The position numbers and the translations under genes are program-made. Below are positions 44,201 through 56,700 of a DNA stretch of 64,000 bases, piece after piece. Origin of the DNA: Phalacrocorax aristotelis (lineage: Eukaryota > Chordata > Aves > Suliformes > Phalacrocoracidae); assembly GCF_949628215.1 (NCBI RefSeq), contig NW_027441236.1:310001-374000 (forward strand). The letters are read 5' to 3'. Numbering within the stretch: position 1 is the first letter of the stretch; each line of letters begins with the position of its first letter. The notes beneath the pieces are model-generated. The model saw only the letters and a program-made list of their open reading frames with translations, was not told the origin of the DNA and did no database searches.

Positions 44201-47200
44201 CTCGGGATGCGCCCAGGCTGTGGCGGGGGTGGGGGGGAAGGAATTTTGCAGCCGTCTTGGATCGACTGGCTGTTGTCGGTGGGTGAGGGAAGTAATTCCT
44301 GTTGGGTTTTGTGGGCCCCCAGGGAACAACCGTAGGTGTCTGGGGGAGGGAGCTAGAGCCTTAGCTGAGCGGGTAGCGTGTCAAGGGTGTTCTGGCTTGT
44401 CTGTGTGCTGGGCTTACTGTTTGATGTATTGTGCTGATGTTTAAGAGCCGCCCTAGTTGGGCTCTCGAGGGGTGTTCCTACGTGCGATCGAGACCTGCGT
44501 CGTGGTTCAGCTGTCGCTGTGCATGCAGGTGACGTGTTTGGCATCGGTTTGGCAGGTGCCGAGGGAGGAGTCGTGCAGGGTGATGGAGGACGGCGCTGTA
44601 AGCAGGTGAGTTGGTGTGCGGTGTATCTGGAGGGAAGATGTGGCTGTTGGCTCTATGAGCCCGTTGTGGTAATTTTTCTTTGTGGACGCATGCGAGGAGC
44701 CGAGCGGGATCTGGGCACCGGAGGGGTGCCCAGGCACAGGGTGAGCGGTGACGGGTGGGCTGAAGCGTAGCGATTCGTCCTGAGGGGTCGCGTTGCAGGT
44801 GGTTGCGAGCAACGTGCGTTTGGCTCTTGCAGGTGGCGGGCGAGCCTCAAGACGGCAAGCGGATCTGATGGAGGCCGGGCAGGTGAGCTGTCGAGGAAAA
44901 GGTGCGTGTCTGAGATGTCTGAGATGGGGGGTGGGGGGGGGGGTGTTTGTGCGGGTATCCTGAGACTCCCGCAGCACCCGAGCGGGTCCTTTTTTGCTTG
45001 GGTTCTTGCAGGTGCCGCACGCAGGCTTCGGAGGGGAGACGCCGCGTGCCGACGAGAGGTCCGAGAGGTGAGGGGCTTGAAGGCCAGGCGGCTGTTTGAG
45101 AGCAAGGTGTCGTACGGCCACTCAGTTGAAGCGTTTGTCTCTGGTTTTGCAGGTTGTGCGCCGGCTGCCTTTGGGCCTGGATGCGCGTTTGAGGTGAGCT
45201 GGGTCGCAGAGGGGAGGGGCGCGGGGCTGGTGTGGTTCGTTCTTCCTTTTTTGGCGGAGCGACGGTAACTTTGTGTGCCCTGTGGTATCTCTAGGGGCCG
45301 CAGGGGATGGCGTTCGTCCTCGTCCGGAACGGGCACGGAGCAGCCGGGTGAGCGGAGCAGCCGGGCGCGCGTGAGGTGGGGGGCGTTGCGGGGGTGGGTC
45401 CTTGTGGAGTGATGGGATGCCGGCTGACAGGGCTGCTGTGTGTGTATTGTTGTTGTTTTTGTTTAGGTGATGAAAAGGCACCTGGCCCGTGGAGGACCGA
45501 TGCAGTGGGCTGACCGTGCGCTTGTTCTTCTGAAGGATGGGTGGACTGAGACTCTCGGCCCCTTGAAAGCTAAGTTGAGGCAACGGTGCTGGGGAAGGGG
45601 TTGGGGGAGGCAGGGGTTTTAAGGATGGTGCAGCGGAGCGGGCTGTCCGGGAAGCGGTCCCCTTTGAGAGCAGGGAAAAGGAGCGGGTTCCTCTTCAATG
45701 TGACGGGAACGTGTGCCGGGCAGGGCGGTTCCAGGCTGTGTGCGTTATTGTGCAGTGTGTGTGTTTCGTGTTGGGTGTCTCCGACCTTCCTCGGGTCTCG
45801 GTTGCTCTCTTTGTTCTTTAGGAGCCAGGCAGGTGCCTCGGCAGCGTTAGTAGGGCCCGGCGAGGCCCTAGTCGTGGGCTGGGCGCCCGTCGGGCGCTTC
45901 TCTTTTGGCGTCGCAAGCTTCGGGCGTGGATCGTTTTGGCGTCTCGGACGGTCGTCTTGGGCGGCGTCGTTCCCGGCTGCGTGAGCAGCGCCGCTCTGTC
46001 GCTGTGAGTTTTTTGGGACTGGCGTTTTTTCCTTGCATCCTTAGGCGGTTAGGTCTTGAAGCTGGGCTGCTTGCACGTCCGTCGTCTCGGTTGTGAGAGG
46101 AAGCTCTTGTCACGGGCCGCGAAGCTGTCGGCGTGCTCTGGCGTTGCCGTAGGGCCTGCCGACGTCACCGTCGGGGTCCCGCAGGCGGTCTTGCCGGACG
46201 GGGGGTTTCCGTCTGGGTGTCGTCGTTCTCTCCGAGAGCTGCCTCTCATCCTTCGGGGCGCGTGGCCTGTAGCGTTCTGTGTAGCGTTGTTCTGTGTTTG
46301 TCTTGGAGCCGCCCTGCCCGGGGATGTAGAGTCAGGGCAAGGCGGGTGGTGCTGGCATCTCGGGATGCGCCCAGGCTGTGGCGGGGGTGGGGGGGAAGGA
46401 ATTTTGCAGCCGTCTTGGATCGACTGGCTGTTGTCGGTGGGTGAGGGAAGTAATTCCTGTTGGGTTTTGTGGGCCCCCAGGGAACAACCGTAGGTGTCTG
46501 GGGGAGGGAGCTAGAGCCTTAGCTGAGCGGGTAGCGTGTCAAGGGTGTTCTGGCTTGTCTGTGTGCTGGGCTTACTGTTTGATGTATTGTGCTGATGTTT
46601 AAGAGCCGCCCTAGTTGGGCTCTCGAGGGGTGTTCCTACGTGCGATCGAGACCTGCGTCGTGGTTCAGCTGTCGCTGTGCATGCAGGTGACGTGTTTGGC
46701 ATCGGTTTGGCAGGTGCCGAGGGAGGAGTCGTGCAGGGTGATGGAGGACGGCGCTGTAAGCAGGTGAGTTGGTGTGCGGTGTATCTGGAGGGAAGATGTG
46801 GCTGTTGGCTCTATGAGCCCGTTGTGGTAATTTTTCTTTGTGGACGCATGCGAGGAGCCGAGCGGGATCTGGGCACCGGAGGGGTGCCCAGGCACAGGGT
46901 GAGCGGTGACGGGTGGGCTGAAGCGTAGCGATTCGTCCTGAGGGGTCGCGTTGCAGGTGGTTGCGAGCAACGTGCGTTTGGCTCTTGCAGGTGGCGGGCG
47001 AGCCTCAAGACGGCAAGCGGATCTGATGGAGGCCGGGCAGGTGAGCTGTCGAGGAAAAGGTGCGTGTCTGAGATGTCTGAGATGGGGGGTGGGGGGGGGG
47101 GTGTTTGTGCGGGTATCCTGAGACTCCCGCAGCACCCGAGCGGGTCCTTTTTTGCTTGGGTTCTTGCAGGTGCCGCACGCAGGCTTCGGAGGGGAGACGC

Positions 47201-47743
47201 CGCGTGCCGACGAGAGGTCCGAGAGGTGAGGGGCTTGAAGGCCAGGCGGCTGTTTGAGAGCAAGGTGTCGTACGGCCACTCAGTTGAAGCGTTTGTCTCT
47301 GGTTTTGCAGGTTGTGCGCCGGCTGCCTTTGGGCCTGGATGCGCGTTTGAGGTGAGCTGGGTCGCAGAGGGGAGGGGCGCGGGGCTGGTGTGGTTCGTTC
47401 TTCCTTTTTTGGCGGAGCGACGGTAACTTTGTGTGCCCTGTGGTATCTCTAGGGGCCGCAGGGGATGGCGTTCGTCCTCGTCCGGAACGGGCACGGAGCA
47501 GCCGGGTGAGCGGAGCAGCCGGGCGCGCGTGAGGTGGGGGGCGTTGCCGGGGTGGGTCCTTGTGGAGTGATGGGATGCCGGCTGACAGGGCTGCTGTGTG
47601 TGTATTGTTGTTGTTTTTGTTTAGGTGATGAAAAGGCACCTGGCCCGTGGAGGACCGATGCAGTGGGCTGACCGTGCGCTTGTTCTTCTGAAGGATGGGT
47701 GGACTGAGACTCTCGGCCCCTTGAAAGCTAAGTTGAGGCAACG
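41283..47743 (+). repeat. Trimeric higher-order repeat, copy 2 (6,461 bp)
   Basis: The spacing (2,145, 2,158, 2,158) and the GCTGGTTGC, GCTGGTTGC, GCTGCTTGC order match the first trimer. Private differences include CATCTAGGG for CATCTCGGG near 42,055, GGGCTGGGCGCC near 45,880 and GCGTTTTTTCC near 46,023, all in single units. The trimer was therefore duplicated as a block and then picked up point changes. Confidence 0.8.
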
Positions 47744-50700
47744 GTGCTGGGGAAGGGGTTGGGGGAGGCAGGGGTTTTAAGGATGGTGCAGCGGAGCGGG
47801 CTGTCCGGGAAGCGGTCCCCTTTGAGAGCAGGGAAAAGGAGCGGGTTCCTCTTCAATGTGACGGGAACGTGTGCCGGGCAGGGCGGTTCCAGGCTGTGTG
47901 CGTTATTGTGCAGTGTGTGTGTTTCGTGTTGGGTGTCTCCGACCTTCCTCGGGTCTCGGTTGCTCTCTTTGTTCTTTAGGAGCCAGGCAGGTGCCTCGGC
48001 AGCGTTAGTAGGGCCCGGCGAGGCCCTAGTCGTGGGCTCGGCGCCCGTCGGGCGCTTCTCTTTTGGCGTCGCAAGCTTCGGGCGTGGATCGTTTTGGCGT
48101 CTCGGACGGTCGTCTTGGGCGGCGTCGTTCCCGGCTGCGTGAGCAGCGCCGCTCTGTCGCTGTGAGTTTTTTTGGGACTGGCGTTTCTTCCTTGCATCCT
48201 TAGGCGGTTAGGTCTTGAAGCTGGGCTGCTTGCACGTCCGTCGTCCCGGTTGTGAGAGGAAGCTCTTGTCACGGGCCGCGAAGCTGTCGGCGTGCTCTGG
48301 CGTTGCCGTAGGGCCTGCCGACGTCACCGTCGGGGTCCCGCAGGCGGTCTTGCCGGACGGGGGGTTTCCGTCTGGGTGTCGTCGTTCTCTCCGAGAGCTG
48401 CCTCTCATCCTTCGGGGCGCGTGGCCTGTAGCGTTCTGTGTAGCGTTGTTCTGTGTTTGTCTTGGAGCCGCCCTGCCCGGGGATGTAGAGTCAGGGCAAG
48501 GCGGGTGGTGCTGGCATCTCGGGATGCGCCCAGGCTGTGGCGGGGGTGGGGGGGAAGGAATTTTGCAGCCGTCTTGGATCGACTGGCTGTTGTCGGTGGG
48601 TGAGGGAAGTAATTCCTGTTGGGTTTTGTGGGCCCCCAGGGAACAACCGTAGGTGTCTGGGGGAGGGAGCTAGAGCCTTAGCTGAGCGGGTAGCGTGTCA
48701 AGGGTGTTCTGGCTTGTCTGTGTGCTGGGCTTACTGTTTGATGTATTGTGCTGATGTTTAAGAGCCGCCCTAGTTGGGCTCTCGAGGGGTGTTCCTACGT
48801 GCGATCGAGACCTGCGTCGTGGTTCAGCTGTCGCTGTGCATGCAGGTGACGTGTTTGGCATCGGTTTGGCAGGTGCCGAGGGAGGAGTCGTGCAGGGTGA
48901 TGGAGGACGGCGCTGTAAGCAGGTGAGTTGGTGTGCGGTGTATCTGGAGGGAAGATGTGGCTGTTGGCTCTATGAGCCCGTTGTGGTAATTTTTCTTTGT
49001 GGACGCATGCGAGGAGCCGAGCGGGATCTGGGCACCGGAGGGGTGCCCAGGCACAGGGTGAGCGGTGACGGGTGGGCTGAAGCGTAGCGATTCGTCCTGA
49101 GGGGTCGCGTTGCAGGTGGTTGCGAGCAACGTGCGTTTGGCTCTTGCAGGTGGCGGGCGAGCCTCAAGACGGCAAGCGGATCTGATGGAGGCCGGGCAGG
49201 TGAGCTGTCGAGGAAAAGGTGCGTGTCTGAGATGTCTGAGATGGGGGGTGGGGGGGGGTGTGTTTGTGCGGGTATCCTGAGACTCCCGCAGCACCCGAGC
49301 GGGTCCTTTTTTGCTTGGGTTCTTGCAGGTGCCGCACGCAGGCTTCGGAGGGGAGACGCCGCGTGCCGACGAGAGGTCCGAGAGGTGAGGGGCTTGAAGG
49401 CCAGGCGGCTGTTTGAGAGCAAGGTGTCGTACGGCCACTCAGTTGAAGCGTTTGTCTCTGGTTTTGCAGGTTGTGCGCCGGCTGCCTTTGGGCCTGGATG
49501 CGCGTTTGAGGTGAGCTGGGTCGCAGAGGGGAGGGGCGCGGGGCTGGTGTGGTTCGTTCTTCCTTTTTTGGCGGAGCGACGGTAACTTTGTGTGCCCTGT
49601 GGTATCTCTAGGGGCCGCAGGGGATGGCGTTCGTCCTCGTCCGGAACGGGCACGGAGCAGCCGGGTGAGCGGAGCAGCCGGGCGCGCGTGAGGTGGGGGG
49701 CGTTGCGGGGGTGGGTCCTTGTGGAGTGATGGGATGCCGGCTGACAGGGCTGCTGTGTGTGTATTGTTGTTGTTTTTGTTTAGGTGATGAAAAGGCACCT
49801 GGCCCGTGGAGGACCGATGCAGTGGGCTGACCGTGCGCTTGTTCTTCTGAAGGATGGGTGGACTGAGACTCTCGGCCCCTTGAAAGCTAAGTTGAGGCAA
49901 CGGTGCTGGGGAAGGGGTTGGGGGAGGCAGGGGTTTTAAGGATGGTGCAGCGGAGCGGGCTGTCCGGGAAGCGGTCCCCTTTGAGAGCAGGGAAAAGGAG
50001 CGGGTTCCTCTTCAATGTGACGGGAACGTGTGCCGGGCAGGGCGGTTCCAGGCTGTGTGCGTTATTGTGCAGTGTGTGTGTTTCGTGTTGGGTGTCTCCG
50101 ACCTTCCTCGGGTCTCGGTTGCTCTCTTTGTTCTTTAGGAGCCAGGCAGGTGCCTCGGCAGCGTTAGTAGGGCCCGGCGAGGCCCTAGTCGTGGGCTCGG
50201 CGCCCGTCGGGCGCTTCTCTTTTGGCGTCGCAAGCTTCGGGCGTGGATCGTTTTGGCGTCTCGGACGGTCGTCTTGGGCGGCGTCGTTCCCGGCTGCGTG
50301 AGCAGCGCCGCTCTGTCGCTGTGAGTTTTTTTGGGACTGGCGTTTCTTCCTTGCATCCTTAGGCGGTTAGGTCTTGAAGCTGGGCTGCTTGCACGTCCGT
50401 CGTCTCGGTTGTGAGAGGAAGCTCTTGTCACGGGCCGCGAAGCTGTCGGCGTGCTCTGGCGTTGCCGTAGGGCCTGCCGACGTCACCGTCGGGGTCCCGC
50501 AGGCGGTCTTGCCGGACGGGGGGTTTCCGTCTGGGTGTCGTCGTTCTCTCCGAGAGCTGCCTCTCATCCTTCGGGGCGCGTGGCCTGTAGCGTTCTGTGT
50601 AGCGTTGTTCTGTGTTTGTCTTGGAGCCGCCCTGCCCGGGGATGTAGAGTCAGGGCAAGGCGGGTGGTGCTGGCATCTCGGGATGCGCCCAGGCTGTGGC

Positions 50701-53700
50701 GGGGGTGGGGGGGAAGGAATTTTGCGGCCGTCTTGGATCGACTGGCTGTTGTCGGTGGGTGAGGGAAGTAATTCCTGTTGGGTTTTGTGGGCCCCCAGGG
50801 AACAACCGTAGGTGTCTGGGGGAGGGAGCTAGAGCCTTAGCTGAGCGGGTAGCGTGTCAAGGGTGTTCTGGCTTGTCTGTGTGCTGGGCTTACTGTTTGA
50901 TGTATTGTGCTGATGTTTAAGAGCCGCCCTAGTTGGGCTCTCGAGGGGTGTTCCTACGTGCGATCGAGACCTGCGTCGTGGTTCAGCTGTCGCTGTGCAT
51001 GCAGGTGACGTGTTTGGCATCGGTTTGGCAGGTGCCGAGGGAGGAGTCGTGCAGGGTGATGGAGGACGGCGCTGTAAGCAGGTGAGTTGGTGTGCGGTGT
51101 ATCTGGAGGGAAGATGTGGCTGTTGGCTCTATGAGCCCGTTGTGGTAATTTTTCTTTGTGGACGCATGCGAGGAGCCGAGCGGGATCTGGGCACCGGAGG
51201 GGTGCCCAGGCACAGGGTGAGCGGTGACGGGTGGGCTGAAGCGTAGCGATTCGTCCTGAGGGGTCGCGTTGCAGGTGGTTGCGAGCAACGTGCGTTTGGC
51301 TCTTGCAGGTGGCGGGCGAGCCTCAAGACGGCAAGCGGATCTGATGGAGGCCGGGCAGGTGAGCTGTCGAGGAAAAGGTGCGTGTCTGAGATGTCTGAGA
51401 TGGGGGGTGGGGGGGGGTGTGTTTGTGCGGGTATCCTGAGACTCCCGCAGCACCCGAGCGGGTCCTTTTTTGCTTGGGTTCTTGCAGGTGCCGCACGCAG
51501 GCTTCGGAGGGGAGACGCCGCGTGCCGACGAGAGGTCCGAGAGGTGAGGGGCTTGAAGGCCAGGCGGCTGTTTGAGAGCAAGGTGTCGTACGGCCACTCA
51601 GTTGAAGCGTTTGTCTCTGGTTTTGCAGGTTGTGCGCCGGCTGCCTTTGGGCCTGGATGCGCGTTTGAGGTGAGCTGGGTCGCAGAGGGGAGGGGCGCGG
51701 GGCTGGTGTGGTTCGTTCTTCCTTTTTTGGCGGAGCGACGGTAACTTTGTGTGCCCTGTGGTATCTCTAGGGGCCGCAGGGGATGGCGTTCGTCCTCGTC
51801 CGGAACGGGCACGGAGCAGCCGGGTGAGCGGAGCAGCCGGGCGCGCGTGAGGTGGGGGGCGTTGCGGGGGTGGGTCCTTGTGGAGTGATGGGATGCCGGC
51901 TGACAGGGCTGCTGTGTGTGTATTGTTGTTGTTTTTGTTTAGGTGATGAAAAGGCACCTGGCCCGTGGAGGACCGATGCAGTGGGCTGACCGTGCGCTTG
52001 TTCTTCTGAAGGATGGGTGGACTGAGACTCTCGGCCCCTTGAAAGCTAAGTTGAGGCAACGGTGCTGGGGAAGGGGTTGGGGGAGGCAGGGGTTTTAAGG
52101 ATGGTGCAGCGGAGCGGGCTGTCCGGGAAGCGGTCCCCTTTGAGAGCAGGGAAAAGGAGCGGGTTCCTCTTCAATGTGACGGGAACGTGTGCCGGGCAGG
52201 GCGGTTCCAGGCTGTGTGCGTTATTGTGCAGTGTGTGTGTTTCGTGTTGGGTGTCTCCGACCTTCCTCGGGTCTCGGTTGCTGTCTTTGTTCTTTAGGAG
52301 CCAGGCAGGTGCCTCGGCAGCGTTAGTAGGGCCCGGCGAGGCCCTAGTCGTGGGCTCGGCGCCCGTCGGGCGCTTCTCTTTTGGCGTCGCAAGCTTCGGG
52401 CGTGGATCGTTTTGGCGTCTCGGACGGTCGTCTTGGGCGGCGTCGTTCCCGGCTGCGTGAGCAGCGCCGCTCTGTCGCTGTGAGTTTTTTGGGACTGGCG
52501 TTTCTTCCTTGCATCCTTAGGCGGTTAGGTCTTGAAGCTGGGCTGCTTGCACGTCCGTCGTCTCGGTTGTGAGAGGAAGCTCTTGTCACGGGCCGCGAAG
52601 CTGTCGGCGTGCTCTGGCGTTGCCGTAGGGCCTGCCGACGTCACCGTCGGGGTCCCGCAGGCGGTCTTGCCGGACGGGGGGTTTCCGTCTGGGTGTCGTC
52701 GTTCTCTCCGAGAGCTGCCTCTCATCCTTCGGGGCGCGTGGCCTGTAGCGTTCTGTGTAGCGTTGTTCTGTGTTTGTCTTGGAGCCGCCCTGCCCGGGGA
52801 TGTAGAGTCAGGGCAAGGCGGGTGGTGCTGGCATCTCGGGATGCGCCCAGGCTGTGGCGGGGGTGGGGGGGAAGGAATTTTGCGGCCGTCTTGGATCGAC
52901 TGGCTGTTGTCGGTGGGTGAGGGAAGTAATTCCTGTTGGGTTTTGTGGGCCCCCAGGGAACAACCGTAGGTGTCTGGGGGAGGGAGCTAGAGCCTTAGCT
53001 GAGCGGGTAGCGTGTCAAGGGTGTTCTGGCTTGTCTGTGTGCTGGGCTTACTGTTTGATGTATTGTGCTGATGTTTAAGAGCCGCCCTAGTTGGGCTCTC
53101 GAGGGGTGTTCCTACGTGCGATCGAGACCTGCGTCGTGGTTCAGCTGTCGCTGTGCATGCAGGTGACGTGTTTGGCATCGGTTTGGCAGGTGCCGAGGGA
53201 GGAGTCGTGCAGGGTGATGGAGGACGGCGCTGTAAGCAGGTGAGTTGGTGTGCGGTGTATCTGGAGGGAAGATGTGGCTGTTGGCTCTATGAGCCCGTTG
53301 TGGTAATTTTTCTTTGTGGACGCATGCGAGGAGCCGAGCGGGATCTGGGCACCGGAGGGGTGCCCAGGCACAGGGTGAGCGGTGACGGGTGGGCTGAAGC
53401 GTAGCGATTCGTCCTGAGGGGTCGCGTTGCAGGTGGTTGCGAGCAACGTGCGTTTGGCTCTTGCAGGTGGCGGGCGAGCCTCAAGACGGCAAGCGGATCT
53501 GATGGAGGCCGGGCAGGTGAGCTGTCGAGGAAAAGGTGCGTGTCTGAGATGTCTGAGATGGGGGGTGGGGGGGGGTGTGTTTGTGCGGGTATCCTGAGAC
53601 TCCCGCAGCACCCGAGCGGGTCCTTTTTTGCTTGGGTTCTTGCAGGTGCCGCACGCAGGCTTCGGAGGGGAGACGCCGCGTGCCGACGAGAGGTCCGAGA

Positions 53701-56700
53701 GGTGAGGGGCTTGAAGGCCAGGCGGCTGTTTGAGAGCAAGGTGTCGTACGGCCACTCAGTTGAAGCGTTTGTCTCTGGTTTTGCAGGTTGTGCGCCGGCT
53801 GCCTTTGGGCCTGGATGCGCGTTTGAGGTGAGCTGGGTCGCAGAGGGGAGGGGCGCGGGGCTGGTGTGGTTCGTTCTTCCTTTTTTGGCGGAGCGACGGT
53901 AACTTTGTGTGCCCTGTGGTATCTCTAGGGGCCGCAGGGGATGGCGTTCGTCCTCGTCCGGAACGGGCACGGAGCAGCCGGGTGAGCGGAGCAGCCGGGC
54001 GCGCGTGAGGTGGGGGGCGTTGCGGGGGTGGGTCCTTGTGGAGTGATGGGATGCCGGCTGACAGGGCTGCTGTGTGTGTATTGTTGTTGTTTTTGTTTAG
54101 GTGATGAAAAGGCACCTGGCCCGTGGAGGACCGATGCAGTGGGCTGACCGTGCGCTTGTTCTTCTGAAGGATGGGTGGACTGAGACTCTCGGCCCCTTGA
54201 AAGCTAAGTTGAGGCAACGGTGCTGGGGAAGGGGTTGGGGGAGGCAGGGGTTTTAAGGATGGTGCAGCGGAGCGGGCTGTCCGGGAAGCGGTCCCCTTTG
54301 AGAGCAGGGAAAAGGAGCGGGTTCCTCTTCAATGTGACGGGAACGTGTGCCGGGCAGGGCGGTTCCAGGCTGTGTGCGTTATTGTGCAGTGTGTGTGTTT
54401 CGTGTTGGGTGTCTCCGACCTTCCTCGGGTCTCGGTTGCTCTCTTTGTTCTTTAGGAGCCAGGCAGGTGCCTCGGCAGCGTTAGTAGGGCCCGGCGAGGC
54501 CCTAGTCGTGGGCTCGGCGCCCGTCGGGCGCTTCTCTTTTGGCGTCGCAAGCTTCGGGCGTGGATCGTTTTGGCGTCTCGGACGGTCGTCTTGGGCGGCG
54601 TCGTTCCCGGCTGCGTGAGCAGCGCCGCTCTGTCGCTGTGAGTTTTTTTGGGACTGGCGTTTCTTCCTTGCATCCTTAGGCGGTTAGGTCTTGAAGCTGG
54701 GCTGCTTGCACGTCCGTCGTCTCGGTTGTGAGAGGAAGCTCTTGTCACGGGCCGCGAAGCTGTCGGCGTGCTCTGGCGTTGCCGTAGGGCCTGCCGACGT
54801 CACCGTCGGGGTCCCGCAGGCGGTCTTGCCGGACGGGGGGTTTCCGTCTGGGTGTCGTCGTTCTCTCCGAGAGCTGCCTCTCATCCTTCGGGGCGCGTGG
54901 CCTGTAGCGTTCTGTGTAGCGTTGTTCTGTGTTTGTCTTGGAGCCGCCCTGCCCGGGGATGTAGAGTCAGGGCAAGGCGGGTGGTGCTGGCATCTCGGGA
55001 TGCGCCCAGGCTGTGGCGGGGGTGGGGGGGAAGGAATTTTGCGGCCGTCTTGGATCGACTGGCTGTTGTCGGTGGGTGAGGGAAGTAATTCCTGTTGGGT
55101 TTTGTGGGCCCCCAGGGAACAACCGTAGGTGTCTGGGGGAGGGAGCTAGAGCCTTAGCTGAGCGGGTAGCGTGTCAAGGGTGTTCTGGCTTGTCTGTGTG
55201 CTGGGCTTACTGTTTGATGTATTGTGCTGATGTTTAAGAGCCGCCCTAGTTGGGCTCTCGAGGGGTGTTCCTACGTGCGATCGAGACCTGCGTCGTGGTT
55301 CAGCTGTCGCTGTGCATGCAGGTGACGTGTTTGGCATCGGTTTGGCAGGTGCCGAGGGAGGAGTCGTGCAGGGTGATGGAGGACGGCGCTGTAAGCAGGT
55401 GAGTTGGTGTGCGGTGTATCTGGAGGGAAGATGTGGCTGTTGGCTCTATGAGCCCGTTGTGGTAATTTTTCTTTGTGGACGCATGCGAGGAGCCGAGCGG
55501 GATCTGGGCACCGGAGGGGTGCCCAGGCACAGGGTGAGCGGTGACGGGTGGGCTGAAGCGTAGCGATTCGTCCTGAGGGGTCGCGTTGCAGGTGGTTGCG
55601 AGCAACGTGCGTTTGGCTCTTGCAGGTGGCGGGCGAGCCTCAAGACGGCAAGCGGATCTGATGGAGGCCGGGCAGGTGAGCTGTCGAGGAAAAGGTGCGT
55701 GTCTGAGATGTCTGAGATGGGGGGTGGGGGGGGGTGTGTTTGTGCGGGTATCCTGAGACTCCCGCAGCACCCGAGCGGGTCCTTTTTTGCTTGGGTTCTT
55801 GCAGGTGCCGCACGCAGGCTTCGGAGGGGAGACGCCGCGTGCCGACGAGAGGTCCGAGAGGTGAGGGGCTTGAAGGCCAGGCGGCTGTTTGAGAGCAAGG
55901 TGTCGTACGGCCACTCAGTTGAAGCGTTTGTCTCTGGTTTTGCAGGTTGTGCGCCGGCTGCCTTTGGGCCTGGATGCGCGTTTGAGGTGAGCTGGGTCGC
56001 AGAGGGGAGGGGCGCGGGGCTGGTGTGGTTCGTTCTTCCTTTTTTGGCGGAGCGACGGTAACTTTGTGTGCCCTGTGGTATCTCTAGGGGCCGCAGGGGA
56101 TGGCGTTCGTCCTCGTCCGGAACGGGCACGGAGCAGCCGGGTGAGCGGAGCAGCCGGGCGCGCGTGAGGTGGGGGGCGTTGCGGGGGTGGGTCCTTGTGG
56201 AGTGATGGGATGCCGGCTGACAGGGCTGCTGTGTGTGTATTGTTGTTGTTTTTGTTTAGGTGATGAAAAGGCACCTGGCCCGTGGAGGACCGATGCAGTG
56301 GGCTGACCGTGCGCTTGTTCTTCTGAAGGATGGGTGGACTGAGACTCTCGGCCCCTTGAAAGCTAAGTTGAGGCAACGGTGCTGGGGAAGGGGTTGGGGG
56401 AGGCAGGGGTTTTAAGGATGGTGCAGCGGAGCGGGCTGTCCGGGAAGCGGTCCCCTTTGAGAGCAGGGAAAAGGAGCGGGTTCCTCTTCAATGTGACGGG
56501 AACGTGTGCCGGGCAGGGCGGTTCCAGGCTGTGTGCGTTATTGTGCAGTGTGTGTGTTTCGTGTTGGGTGTCTCCGACCTTCCTCGGGTCTCGGTTGCTG
56601 TCTTTGTTCTTTAGGAGCCAGGCAGGTGCCTCGGCAGCGTTAGTAGGGCCCGGCGAGGCCCTAGTCGTGGGCTCGGCGCCCGTCGGGCGCTTCTCTTTTG

